Origin: G963665495 sp963665495
Lineage (GTDB): Bacteria; Desulfobacterota; Desulfovibrionia; Desulfovibrionales; Desulfovibrionaceae
NCBI GenBank assembly: GCA_963665495.1
Contig: OY762289.1
Span: 5,642,001-5,706,000 of the forward strand
Direction of reading: 5' to 3'
Length of the DNA stretch: 64,000 bases
A program made the position numbers and the translations under genes. Shown here piece by piece: positions 9,483 through 17,521 of this stretch; positions within the stretch are counted from its first letter, which is position 1; each line of letters opens with the position of its first letter. The notes beneath the pieces are model-generated. The model searched no databases, was not told the origin of the DNA, and worked only from the letters and a program-made list of their open reading frames with translations.

Positions 9483-9493
9483 TGACTTAGTCA
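9483..9493. promoter_or_regulatory. Candidate operator of the efflux TetR regulator
   Basis: TGACTTAGTCA is a perfect 5-1-5 inverted repeat, 49-59 bp upstream of the chosen tetR start at 9434. Its position and palindromic form fit a TetR-family operator. This is positional inference. Confidence 0.45.
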
Positions 9494-9993
9494 AGGAGTA
9501 TGTTACGGCAACAAAATTTTTCTCAGGGCAATTCCTGTCCGAACTTTTTTGCAGTGAAAAAAAGTTAAGCTATGTTTACAAGCATAATGACATAAATAGA
9601 ATAATAAATATGATGGAATGAGTATTTCGTGATCGGATGCAAAAAAATAGTTTACTTTTTGTTGGTTATGAAAGTGAAAGGTAAAACTTACAATAATGAA
9701 CAATACAAAGACAGCAAAAGTGTTTCTTAAGAATGATAATAAATACAAACAAAATGTGTTAGAATGATAAAGAAGCTATACGTATTGACATATACTGTAC
9801 TGTAATGTAGAAAACATTCCTCAAAACAAGCTGGGGGGCTTTTTCTCTGAATTTTTCTGAAAAATTCATCTCATCTATTATTAATTACTTTTCTAAATAT
9901 TTTCGTGATAATTATTAGTCTTTGTTGTTGAGGTAACTACCAAACAATGGAATCTTATCCTATGTACTAAACAAATTCACATAGGGGGGGCCT
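9494..9993. other. AT-rich intergenic region before the chemoreceptor
   Basis: About 500 bp of strongly AT-rich DNA between divergent genes. A short open frame on the minus strand (9503-9748) is hydrophobic by composition but has no ribosome site and resembles no protein I know; I do not call it. TTGACA at 9785-9790 could be a -35 element, but no good -10 follows at the right spacing. The chemoreceptor start at 9994 is preceded by an unusual run of seven G (9984-9990), which serves as a strong Shine-Dalgarno. Confidence 0.5.
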
Positions 9994-12423
9994 ATGAAAA
10001 ACTTATCTATTGGATTGAAGTTGGTTATTGGTTTTGGTCTTATTGTATTGTTGCTGCTCACATCTGGGGCGACTGCATATTATAATCTCTCAAAAAACAA
10101 TGAAGCTTTTATCGATTATAGGGGTTTAGCCTACAGATCAAGCTTACTTAGAAGTGTTCAGTCGAATTTATTGCAGACCCGCATTGGAATTATTTACTAC
10201 ATGTGGCGCAGTGATAGTAAATTTCTTGATGTCTATTCAAAATATATGGAAATGACCAAAGAAGTCATTGAAGAAGAGATTAAAGAGGCCAAAAATCCAG
10301 AAATTAAGAGTCTTGTGCAGGAAACCAGAGATTTGCTGTTGGACTATGAAAAAGTGTCGCAGCAATCTTTGGATTTGCAGAAAAATACCCTTGAAGATCT
10401 GGATGCACTGAATACCGTCGGTCCTGTTCTGGAGCAGAATATCAGCAGCTTAATGAAGGATTTTGAAGAAAACGGCGATGCAGAAGGCGCGTATCAAGCC
10501 GCCATTGCGCTCAAGAATTTTTTGCTGGGCCGTTTGTCCGTTTTTAAATTCAGGGGGAACAACAAGCAGGAGGAAGTTGTAAGGGCCAAAACGGATTTCA
10601 CCAACAGCGCGGGAGTACTTACCAAGCTTGAAAGCAGAAACAGTTCATCCGGGATGCGTGAAAAATTGCAGGAAAGCTCGCAGCAGCTGGCCAAGTACAT
10701 TGCCGCGTTCGATGATATGCAGAAACTTTTTAGTGAAAGCAAGCAACTGCAAGATGAGAAATTGAGCGAGTGGGGACCGATCATAGCCAAAAATCTTGAA
10801 ACCGCCAATGGCATACTGAAGCAGGAACAGGAGGCATTGGGTCCGCAGGTCCAGCATCAGAGCGAAAGTGCGAAAGCCACCGTCGGAGGTCTTTGTCTGG
10901 CCGCCTTGCTTGTCGGACTGCTGGCCGGCATATTTATCACCCGCAGCATTACAAAGCCTCTGACTGCCGCAACGGCTTTTGCCAATCATGTAGCCCAGGG
11001 CAGTTTCGATACGCAGCTAACAATCAATCAAAAAGACGAAGTCGGCAAAATCTGTGTTGCTCTTGATTCCATCCGCCAGTCGATTTCCAGCGCCGCAGAT
11101 GAAGTGGAGACCATCGTCACCCATGTTGAGAATGGCAACATGCAGGCCACTGGCAATGACGCGGCATTTTCCGGCGGGTTTGCAGCCCTGGTGGCAGGAG
11201 TCAATACGCTGGTCCGGGTTTACTCTTCCTTTCTCGATCAGTTGCCGGTGGGGGTCATGGCGCTCAACCAGAATCATGATGTGACCTACCTCAACAAGAC
11301 CGCCCAAAAAATGGCCGGAGTATCCTCCTTTGCCGGGAAAAAGTGCAGCGACATGTTCAATACGGATGATTGCAACTCGAAAAAGTGCGCGTCTGACGAA
11401 TGCATGAAGCATAAAGCCTCAGCCAGTTCCGAGACCGTTGCCCGGCCCGCCGGCGGCAAATACGATGTCTCTTACACCGCTATTCCTTTGATCACGCGTA
11501 AAGGCGAAGTGGCTGGAGCCGCAGAGATTGTCATCGACCAGACGACCATAAAAGACGCACAGCGTACGATGGTCAACGTCGCTTCGGAGGCCAACGGAAT
11601 CGCCGACCGGGTTGCGTCCGCTTCCGAAGAACTTTCTGCTCAGGTGGAACAGGTCAGCCAGGGGGCCGAAGTGCAGCAGCAGCGCGTGGCCGATACCGCC
11701 ACGGCCATGGAGGAGATGAACGCAACCGTGCTGGAAGTGGCCAAAAATGCCACCGAAGCGACGACCGAATCCAACAGTGCCAAGCATAAAGCCGAACAGG
11801 GCGCCGAGCTGGTCGATCATGTTGTCAGTGCCATCAACCAGGTGAACCAGGTGGCAGGTACGTTGCAAGTCGATATGGAAAAGCTCGGCAAGGAAGCCCA
11901 GGCCATCGGCGGCGTCATGACCGTCATTACGGACATCGCGGACCAGACCAACCTGCTGGCGCTGAATGCGGCCATCGAGGCCGCCAGGGCCGGCGAAGCG
12001 GGCCGTGGATTCGCCGTTGTCGCGGACGAAGTCCGAAAGCTCGCGGAAAAAACCATGGAAGCCACCAAGGAAGTGGGTGACAATATCCGGGTCATTCAGA
12101 ATGCCACGGAAACCACCGTACAAAATGTGAACGCGGCTGTGAAAAGTGTGACCGAGGCCACGACCCTGGCCAATAATTCGGGCGAGGCCCTTTCCCAGAT
12201 CGTTAAGATGACCACCGGAACCTCGGATCTGATTTCCGGAATCGCCACCGCTGCCGAACAACAGTCCGCCACCAGTGAGGAAATCAACAACGCCATCGAT
12301 GAAGTCAACCGCATTGTCTCGGAAACTACCGACGGCATGACGCAATCCGCCGTGGCGGTGCAGGAGCTGGCTAAAATGGCGCATGAACTGAAAAGCGTTC
12401 TTGAAAAATTAAGCAGCAACTAG
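9994..12423 (+). CDS. Methyl-accepting chemotaxis protein with PAS domain
   Basis: An 809-residue receptor. TM1 spans about residues 7-29 and a mostly helical periplasmic domain about 30-290. TM2 spans about 295-317, followed by HAMP (ITRSITKPLTAA onward) and a PAS domain at about 412-522. The cytoplasmic signalling domain has its conserved tip (DQTNLLALNAAIEAARAGEA) near residue 650. The PAS domain carries a cysteine cluster (KKCSDMFNTDDCNSKKCASDEC), seen in other Desulfovibrio receptors as I recall them; its role is unknown. The periplasmic half is clearly more AT-rich than the signalling half, as if the sensor was acquired or is diverging separately. The ligand is unknown. Confidence 0.93.
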   Translation: MKNLSIGLKLVIGFGLIVLLLLTSGATAYYNLSKNNEAFIDYRGLAYRSSLLRSVQSNLLQTRIGIIYYMWRSDSKFLDVYSKYMEMTKEVIEEEIKEAKNPEIKSLVQETRDLLLDYEKVSQQSLDLQKNTLEDLDALNTVGPVLEQNISSLMKDFEENGDAEGAYQAAIALKNFLLGRLSVFKFRGNNKQEEVVRAKTDFTNSAGVLTKLESRNSSSGMREKLQESSQQLAKYIAAFDDMQKLFSESKQLQDEKLSEWGPIIAKNLETANGILKQEQEALGPQVQHQSESAKATVGGLCLAALLVGLLAGIFITRSITKPLTAATAFANHVAQGSFDTQLTINQKDEVGKICVALDSIRQSISSAADEVETIVTHVENGNMQATGNDAAFSGGFAALVAGVNTLVRVYSSFLDQLPVGVMALNQNHDVTYLNKTAQKMAGVSSFAGKKCSDMFNTDDCNSKKCASDECMKHKASASSETVARPAGGKYDVSYTAIPLITRKGEVAGAAEIVIDQTTIKDAQRTMVNVASEANGIADRVASASEELSAQVEQVSQGAEVQQQRVADTATAMEEMNATVLEVAKNATEATTESNSAKHKAEQGAELVDHVVSAINQVNQVAGTLQVDMEKLGKEAQAIGGVMTVITDIADQTNLLALNAAIEAARAGEAGRGFAVVADEVRKLAEKTMEATKEVGDNIRVIQNATETTVQNVNAAVKSVTEATTLANNSGEALSQIVKMTTGTSDLISGIATAAEQQSATSEEINNAIDEVNRIVSETTDGMTQSAVAVQELAKMAHELKSVLEKLSSN

Positions 12424-12450
12424 GCGTTGCTGTCGTCCTCCAGGACAGAC

Positions 12451-12491
12451 AAGGGCCTTCTGCCGGTATTGTTCCGGCGGGAGGCCTTTTT
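12451..12491 (+). terminator. Rho-independent terminator of the chemoreceptor gene
   Basis: GGCCTTCTGCCGG pairs with CCGGCGGGAGGCC (two G-U pairs) around a 7-base loop and is followed by TTTTTG. It starts about 27 bp after the stop at 12423. Confidence 0.85.
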
Positions 12492-12704
12492 GTTGCCCGA
12501 ACGCTGGTACATGCGCTGGCCTGGTGTAATTTCTGCCGTCATTCAAAAAGCAGGCGGATGAGTGTACAGGTGCATCCGAATTGAATGCCGTACAATCATC
12601 CGCCATATTCAGGGGCAAGGCTGAAGATTCTCTGAAAGCAGTTTTAGTTGTATTCTTTTGTCTGTAAGCTGTTGCTTTGTTGTCGAGCAGCGACCAGTAG
12701 AAAG

Positions 12705-13982
12705 TTAGTGCATCAAGTTCGGCAGGAACATTACCATGTTGGGCCAAACGACCATCAGAACCAAGGTTCCGAGCAGGATGAAGATAAAGGGAACCAGCTC
12801 GCGAACAATGGCGCCGAAAGGCACGTTGGTTATTCGCTGCATAATGAAAATGTTAATGCCGAAAGGCGGAGACAGCAGGCCGATCATCAGGTTGAAGACC
12901 GCGACCACTCCGAAAAACACGGGGTCGATGCCGACAGCGGTGACCACGGGCAGGAATACCGGCACGGCGATGGTCAGGATGGCGATGAGTTCCATGAACA
13001 TGCCCATGATCAGCAGGATCAGATTGATGATCAGCATCAGCAGCGTGGGGTCGCTGGTCAGGGCCAGCAGCTGCGTACGGATCATTTGGGGAATCTGTTC
13101 GGTGGAAACCAGCCAGCCGTACAGGGCGGCAGCCGCTACGATAAGCATGATGGCCGCGGTGGAGGCGCCGGCCTGGCGGAAGATTCTGGGCAGTTGCGAC
13201 AGGGAAAGCTCCCGGTTGCAGAAGCCGAGCACCAGGGAATACAGGACGGCCACGGCAGCGGCCTCGGTAGGGCTGAAGATGCCGCCCCAGATGCCGCCGA
13301 GAATGAGCACGGGCAGAAAAAGCGAAGGTGCGGAGCTGATGAAAACTTTGACGATTTCAGGGAAGGAAGCACGCACGCTTTTTTGCTGATAATTTCTTTT
13401 TTTGGCCAGGATTACGATGAGCCCCATCATGGCGAAGCCAAGAAAGACGCCTGGGACGATGCCTGCGATGAACAAGTCGCCGATGGAGGCTCCTGCGATG
13501 ACGCCGTAGACGACCATGGGGACGCTTGGCGGAATGATCGGGCCGATGGTGGATGACGCGGCGGTAACTGCGGCGCTGAAAGCCCGGTCATAGCCTTCAT
13601 CGAACATGGCCTTGATTTCGATCATGCCCAGTCCGGACGCATCGGCCACGGCAGAGCCGGACATGCCGGAAAAGAGCATGCTGGCCATGACGTTAACGTG
13701 GGCAAGACCGCCGGTGACATGTCCGACAAGGACATTGGCCAGCTTGAAGATACGCTGGGTGGCGCCGGAATAATTCATGATTTCCGCAGCCAGAATAAAC
13801 AGCGGGATGGCCAGCAATGGAAAACTGTCGAGGGCGTTGGACAGACGCTGCGCCAGAATAAGCGTAGGCAGGGTGCCCTTGTACAGGATGAGCGCGAGAC
13901 TCGACAGCAAAAGCGAGAAGGCGACTGGGATACCGCATAAAAGCAGTACCATAAGGCCCCCAACCAGGATGATAAGAGACAT
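12705..13982 (-). CDS. dctM: TRAP transporter large permease (DctM/SiaM type)
   Basis: A 425-residue, very hydrophobic protein with about 12 predicted helices, usual for DctM. It begins MSLIILVGGLMVLLLCGIPVAF and contains family patterns such as ATQRIFKLANVLVGHVTGGLAHVNVMASMLFSGMSG (shortened here). It imports a carboxylate-type solute using an ion gradient. It lies 21 bp downstream of the small permease and in line with the binding protein and a LacI regulator. A ribosome site (AAGGAGAAG) supports the start. The neighbouring lar operon suggests a hydroxy-acid substrate. Confidence 0.92.
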   Translation of the reverse strand: MSLIILVGGLMVLLLCGIPVAFSLLLSSLALILYKGTLPTLILAQRLSNALDSFPLLAIPLFILAAEIMNYSGATQRIFKLANVLVGHVTGGLAHVNVMASMLFSGMSGSAVADASGLGMIEIKAMFDEGYDRAFSAAVTAASSTIGPIIPPSVPMVVYGVIAGASIGDLFIAGIVPGVFLGFAMMGLIVILAKKRNYQQKSVRASFPEIVKVFISSAPSLFLPVLILGGIWGGIFSPTEAAAVAVLYSLVLGFCNRELSLSQLPRIFRQAGASTAAIMLIVAAAALYGWLVSTEQIPQMIRTQLLALTSDPTLLMLIINLILLIMGMFMELIAILTIAVPVFLPVVTAVGIDPVFFGVVAVFNLMIGLLSPPFGINIFIMQRITNVPFGAIVRELVPFIFILLGTLVLMVVWPNMVMFLPNLMH

Positions 13983-14003
13983 GTGGCTTCTCCTTGAAAA
14001 AGA

Positions 14004-14489
14004 TTACCCGTTGGAAGGGGCGCGAAGGGACTGGATATCGCGGATTATATGGAAGATAAGCCAGAGGGCCATCAGCAGAGATCCCACCAGTACGGGCACG
14101 ACCATCAAAGCCATGGAAAATCCTGTGGCGGGAAGAGCCATGGAAGAGGTTGCCGGAATTATTTGCCAGGCGCCGTAGAACATTACGCAGAGCGCGAGCA
14201 GCACCAGCAGCGAGCGGAAGATATCCGCACAGATTTTATGTTTGGGGTTGCGGAAAAGAGTATCCACAATATCGATGGAGATATGGCTGCGTTCCATGGA
14301 GGCTTCCGCTCCTCCGATGAAAACCAGGTAGCCGAACAGAATCCTGGAAAGTTCCTCCGGCCATGGCAGGGGAGATTGAAACAGAAAGCGGAATGCGACC
14401 TGCATGGTGACGAAAAAAAAGATGCCGGCAAGGGACAGGATAATCATCCAGGAAACCAGTTTTTCGAGTAAATTTTCAAAATGGTTCAT
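14004..14489 (-). CDS. dctQ: TRAP transporter small permease (DctQ type)
   Basis: A 161-residue membrane protein with four hydrophobic segments (first at about residues 12-33), the DctQ fold. The start at 14489 is chosen over one 33 bases upstream because GGGAGC precedes it at the right distance. The sequence RILFGYLVFIGGAEASMERSHISIDIV is typical of DctQ. It pairs with the DctM protein encoded 21 bp downstream and the periplasmic receptor encoded about 105 bp upstream. Confidence 0.9.
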   Translation of the reverse strand: MNHFENLLEKLVSWMIILSLAGIFFFVTMQVAFRFLFQSPLPWPEELSRILFGYLVFIGGAEASMERSHISIDIVDTLFRNPKHKICADIFRSLLVLLALCVMFYGAWQIIPATSSMALPATGFSMALMVVPVLVGSLLMALWLIFHIIRDIQSLRAPSNG

Positions 14490-14594
14490 GACTGCTCCCA
14501 ACATGTAAGCATGGATGCGCACAACGGTCCGTGCGAGGCCGGAGGTACGAGCACCCCGCGCGGACGTTTTATAAGGAAGAATACGTTTTAAGAG

Positions 14595-15593
14595 TTAGTT
14601 CTTCCACTCGCTCATGATGTACTCGGCGAGATCGGGAGAATAGCCAACCTGTTCGACCAGAGTCTTGAAGTTATTCCGGAAGTGTTTCTGCCAGGCGTCG
14701 TGGTCGATATCGATGATTTCAACACCCTCGGCGGCCATGGCTTTTTCAGCGTCGGCAATATCCTGCGTAAGCTGCTTATTGTGCCATTCGGCAATTTCAT
14801 GAGCCGCATCCACCAAAGCCTGCTGATCTTCCTTGGAAAGCTTTTCGTAGATTTTTTCCGACATCATGATACCGGTTTCTTCGTAGTTATGGTTGGAGCG
14901 GGTCAGGTGCTTGGCGATGGTGTGATACTTGTTGAAGTAGAGCCAGTTGGAAGCCTGTTCCGTTGCTTCCACGATGCCCTGCTGCAGGCCGGTGAAGGTC
15001 TCGGCCAATGCGATGGGAGTGGGGTTCGCACCGGCGAGCTTGAAGTTGGCGATCCAGCTTTTCTGTTCGGGTACGCGGATCTTCAGGCCTTTCATGTCCT
15101 CGGGGGTCTTGATCGCCTTGGTGGAAATGATGTTGCGCGGTCCGCGGTCCCAGTTTTGGGAGATGATGTGAATTCCGCTCTTTTGGCAGAGTTTGTCGGC
15201 CATTTTTTTGAAAAAAGGACCGTCCTGCAGTCTGCGGGCCTGTTCCTGGTCATTGAAAACATAGAGGCATCCGGAGATCCAGAAGTCAGGATCAAAAGCG
15301 CCGAGCCAGGTGGTGGCGCCGATGAACATCTCAATGGTGCCGAGCTGCATGCCCTGGAGCATGTCCATGGCAAATCCGAGTTGGGACGCCGGGTATACTT
15401 CAATTTTCACCCGGCCGTCAGTTTTCTTGGCCACGAGGTCGGCGAATTTTTCAGCACTGACGGTGTCGATGTGTCCGGGAGGGTCGATCAGACCGGCTTT
15501 GATGACAATGGGATCCCCGGCCATGGCGAAATGGGGGCCGGCCAATGTGCAAAAAGCCAACACGGCGAGTAACAACAACATCTTCCTCATCAT
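14595..15593 (-). CDS. dctP: TRAP transporter substrate-binding protein (DctP family)
   Basis: A 332-residue protein with a signal peptide (cleavage probably after HFAMA, residue 25). It contains the DctP-family segments GTIEMFIGATTWLGAFDPDF and MKGLKIRVPEQKSWIANFKLAGANPTPIALAETFTGL (split here); the arginine in KIRVPE is the position that contacts the substrate carboxylate in the family. The ligand is likely a small organic acid. The gene is preceded by GTAAGGAGAGAAG. It sits between the LacI regulator and the permease genes on one strand. Confidence 0.92.
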   Translation of the reverse strand: MMRKMLLLLAVLAFCTLAGPHFAMAGDPIVIKAGLIDPPGHIDTVSAEKFADLVAKKTDGRVKIEVYPASQLGFAMDMLQGMQLGTIEMFIGATTWLGAFDPDFWISGCLYVFNDQEQARRLQDGPFFKKMADKLCQKSGIHIISQNWDRGPRNIISTKAIKTPEDMKGLKIRVPEQKSWIANFKLAGANPTPIALAETFTGLQQGIVEATEQASNWLYFNKYHTIAKHLTRSNHNYEETGIMMSEKIYEKLSKEDQQALVDAAHEIAEWHNKQLTQDIADAEKAMAAEGVEIIDIDHDAWQKHFRNNFKTLVEQVGYSPDLAEYIMSEWKN

Positions 15594-15682
15594 CTTCTCT
15601 CCTTACGTAAAGATCATTTGGTGACAGGAGTCGGGAAGTTGATCGCAACAGCCCGGCTCGATTCCTGGCCTGCGCGCCCTGG

Positions 15683-16708
15683 TTATCGGGGCTGGCCCGG
15701 ATAAGCAGCGCAGGATTTACGTACTATGAGATCCGTTCCCAGGGTGTAGTGCCTGGGGTCGAGGATTTCCCCTTTTGCAAGGCCAACGATTGTTTCCGCC
15801 GCGATCACACCCAGTTTGTAGGCGTCGACCCGTATGGTGGTGAGCGGAGGATTCAGAAACGCCGCGACATCGGCGTCGTCGAATCCGATGATGGAAATAT
15901 CATTGGGCACACGGAGTCCGCGTTGATGGACTTCGTGCATGGCTCCAACCGCAAGCGCGTCACTGGCTGCGAATACGGCTGTTGGAGGATTATCTAAAGA
16001 CAGCAGTCCGGCCATGGCTTCCGCGCCTTCTATATAACGAGGCAAACGTTCCATGATCAGGCTGTCGTCCGGTTCGATGTTGTTTTCCCGCAGGGCTTCC
16101 AGGTATCCATCCAGACGTTTTTTGACGCGGGATACCTTGGTAAAAGGGCCGACAAGCATGCCTATGCGGCGATGCCCGAGGCTTATGAGATATTCGGTGG
16201 CGATTTTTCCACCGTTCTTATTGTCGAATCCGACGAAGTTGAAGCGCGAATCGGTGAGTTTTTCCCAGACAATGACGATGGGCAGGCCCGAGTCGGCGAG
16301 GCTTTCAATGAGTTTTTCCTGGCCGGTGACCAGACCGGTCATGATAATGCCGGCCACGCGGCGTTCTTGAAATTGTCTCAGGAGTTTTTGTTCTGTTTCC
16401 AGGTCGTAATTGGTGACGCCCTGAATGGTGGAATATCCGATACCCATTGTTACATTTTGAATGCCGCAGAGCGTGTTGCCGAAAAGAGCGTCCGCGGTGG
16501 GAACCAGGACGCCGATAACAGTGCTTTTTTTGCTCGAGAAGTCCTTGGCGGCGGCATTATAGATATAACCGCTTTCCCGTACGGCGTTCATGACTTTGTC
16601 TCTGGTTTTCAGACTTACCAGGTGAGGAGAATGAAAGACACGCGATACAGTAGCTGGAGAGAGTCCAACTTGTTTTGCAATTGTTTTCATGCTCAGGTCG
16701 TCGGCCAT
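15683..16708 (-). CDS. LacI-family transcriptional regulator
   Basis: A 341-residue protein. The N-terminal HTH is MKTIAKQVGLSPATVSRVFHSP at about residues 7-28, followed by the hinge and a periplasmic-binding-protein-like effector domain (IGVLVPTADALFGNTLCGI onward). I place the start at 16708, because AAAAAAGGAG precedes it and the upstream in-frame extension does not resemble the family. It heads the TRAP gene block and faces the lar operon, so it probably controls both. Two 16-bp near-identical sites lie 37 and 164 bp upstream of its start. The inducer is presumably the transported acid or a derivative. Confidence 0.88.
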   Translation of the reverse strand: MADDLSMKTIAKQVGLSPATVSRVFHSPHLVSLKTRDKVMNAVRESGYIYNAAAKDFSSKKSTVIGVLVPTADALFGNTLCGIQNVTMGIGYSTIQGVTNYDLETEQKLLRQFQERRVAGIIMTGLVTGQEKLIESLADSGLPIVIVWEKLTDSRFNFVGFDNKNGGKIATEYLISLGHRRIGMLVGPFTKVSRVKKRLDGYLEALRENNIEPDDSLIMERLPRYIEGAEAMAGLLSLDNPPTAVFAASDALAVGAMHEVHQRGLRVPNDISIIGFDDADVAAFLNPPLTTIRVDAYKLGVIAAETIVGLAKGEILDPRHYTLGTDLIVRKSCAAYPGQPR

Positions 16709-16744
16709 GAGAGGGCTCCTTTTTTCTAGGGGCAAAATGTAACC

Positions 16745-16760
16745 GGTTTCAATTTGAATC
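16745..16760. promoter_or_regulatory. Candidate LacI operator, copy 1
   Basis: GGTTTCAATTTGAATC contains a perfect 5-1-5 inverted repeat (TTCAA-T-TTGAA). It matches copy 2 at 16872-16887 in 14 of 16 positions and lies just upstream of the lacI start. The repetition in a divergent promoter region is what suggests an operator. Confidence 0.5.
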
Positions 16761-16871
16761 ATTGATTACACTGATTCTGTCAAGTTAAAAATCCTCAAAA
16801 TAGCAGATTTATGACAGTAGAGTGCTTCTAACTCACTGTAAAAATGATGTAATAAAAAAATATTACAGCAA

Positions 16872-16887
16872 GGTTTCAAATTGATTC
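16872..16887. promoter_or_regulatory. Candidate LacI operator, copy 2
   Basis: GGTTTCAAATTGATTC is the second copy of the motif at 16745-16760, in the same orientation and 127 bp away. A related palindrome with central CG (TGCAATCGATTTCA) occurs at 17138-17151. Two spaced operators would allow looping between the lacI/TRAP and lar promoters. Confidence 0.45.
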
Positions 16888-17351
16888 TTGCCCCGGTTTT
16901 AATGTTACCAATTTCATTGACTGCCTTTTATTTCACCTTTTCATCTAGTATCCGCAGTGTTGCGCGAGGAAGTCCACAGCTTTTGTGTGCAACATACAAA
17001 AACTAGATCAGTACACTATTAATGTAACGAAATAATAAAAAGTAGCACTAAATGTTAATGAAATAATTTTAAATATGCTTCAAGCTGCACGCTGCGAATG
17101 CTACGGCTGGGCAAAAGCCTTTTTTACTGCTAAAAAATGCAATCGATTTCAAAAAAAATGCCCATTTCCTAAGAAAAGACCATTCGCCTTTGTCCCGAAT
17201 ATTGTGGCATGTTATGCTTAATAGGCTGTAATTTTGAGTAAATATCTTAAAAAATGAGCTTGGTTTCCGCATTGTAAAGTGGCTTGTCAAACTGTACTAT
17301 TTATGAAATCAGTTTCATTAGTTTTCGTTTATGCGTTTGGCATTTTTTTCA

Positions 17352-17506
17352 GAAGCCGTTTGCCAGGCAAGTGTGCTTCGGAAATCGATCATTCGGTTGG
17401 GACGGTGCAAGATTCCCCCTGCTCTGTAAAGACAGCCGAACTCAGGGGCAGGGTACAGGGCTGCCGCCTCTATCCGAGCGGATAATTGGCGTGAAGCAAT
17501 ACCAAC
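17352..17506 (+). promoter_or_regulatory. Structured 5' leader of the lar operon (possible riboswitch, class unknown)
   Basis: In the last 170 bp before larA several helices can be drawn. GAAGC 17352-17356 pairs with GCTTC 17375-17379, with an inner TTGC/GCAA. CCCCTG 17416-17421 pairs with CAGGGG 17443-17448, capped by CTGT/ACAG (17424-17435). TATCC 17471-17475 pairs with GGATA 17480-17484 around a 4-base loop. GTTGG 17396-17400 pairs with CCAAC 17502-17506 and closes the whole, ending just before the ribosome site AAGGAG. Such a fold could gate translation. I could not match it to cobalamin, NiCo, molybdenum-cofactor or c-di-GMP riboswitch consensus. Confidence 0.4.
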
Positions 17507-17521
17507 GGTAAGGAGATTCAC

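Larger units (their letters stand above)
16709..17521. other. Divergent control region between lacI and larA
   Basis: This 813-bp gap is AT-rich up to about 17350 and then turns GC-rich and foldable. It contains the two 16-bp operator-like repeats, the TGCAATCGATTTCA site (17138-17151), a TGAAA/TTTCA inverted repeat near 17304-17317 and the structured leader at 17352-17506. I see no convincing gene in it; a 73-codon frame at 17069-17290 on the minus strand has no support. Confidence 0.6.

Noticed and set aside
9503..9748. 81-codon hydrophobic minus-strand frame before the chemoreceptor
   Set aside because: Its hydrophobic look follows from AT-rich codons. It has no ribosome site and no recognisable pattern.
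12424..12704. Additional gene between the chemoreceptor and dctM
   Set aside because: Only a terminator is present. The short frames lack ribosome sites and resemble nothing.
17380..17515. Cobalamin, NiCo, c-di-GMP-I or Moco riboswitch before larA
   Set aside because: Short similarities exist (for example CTGTAAAGACAG and CCGAA...CAGG), but the conserved cores and helix order of these classes could not be aligned. I report only a structured leader of unknown class.
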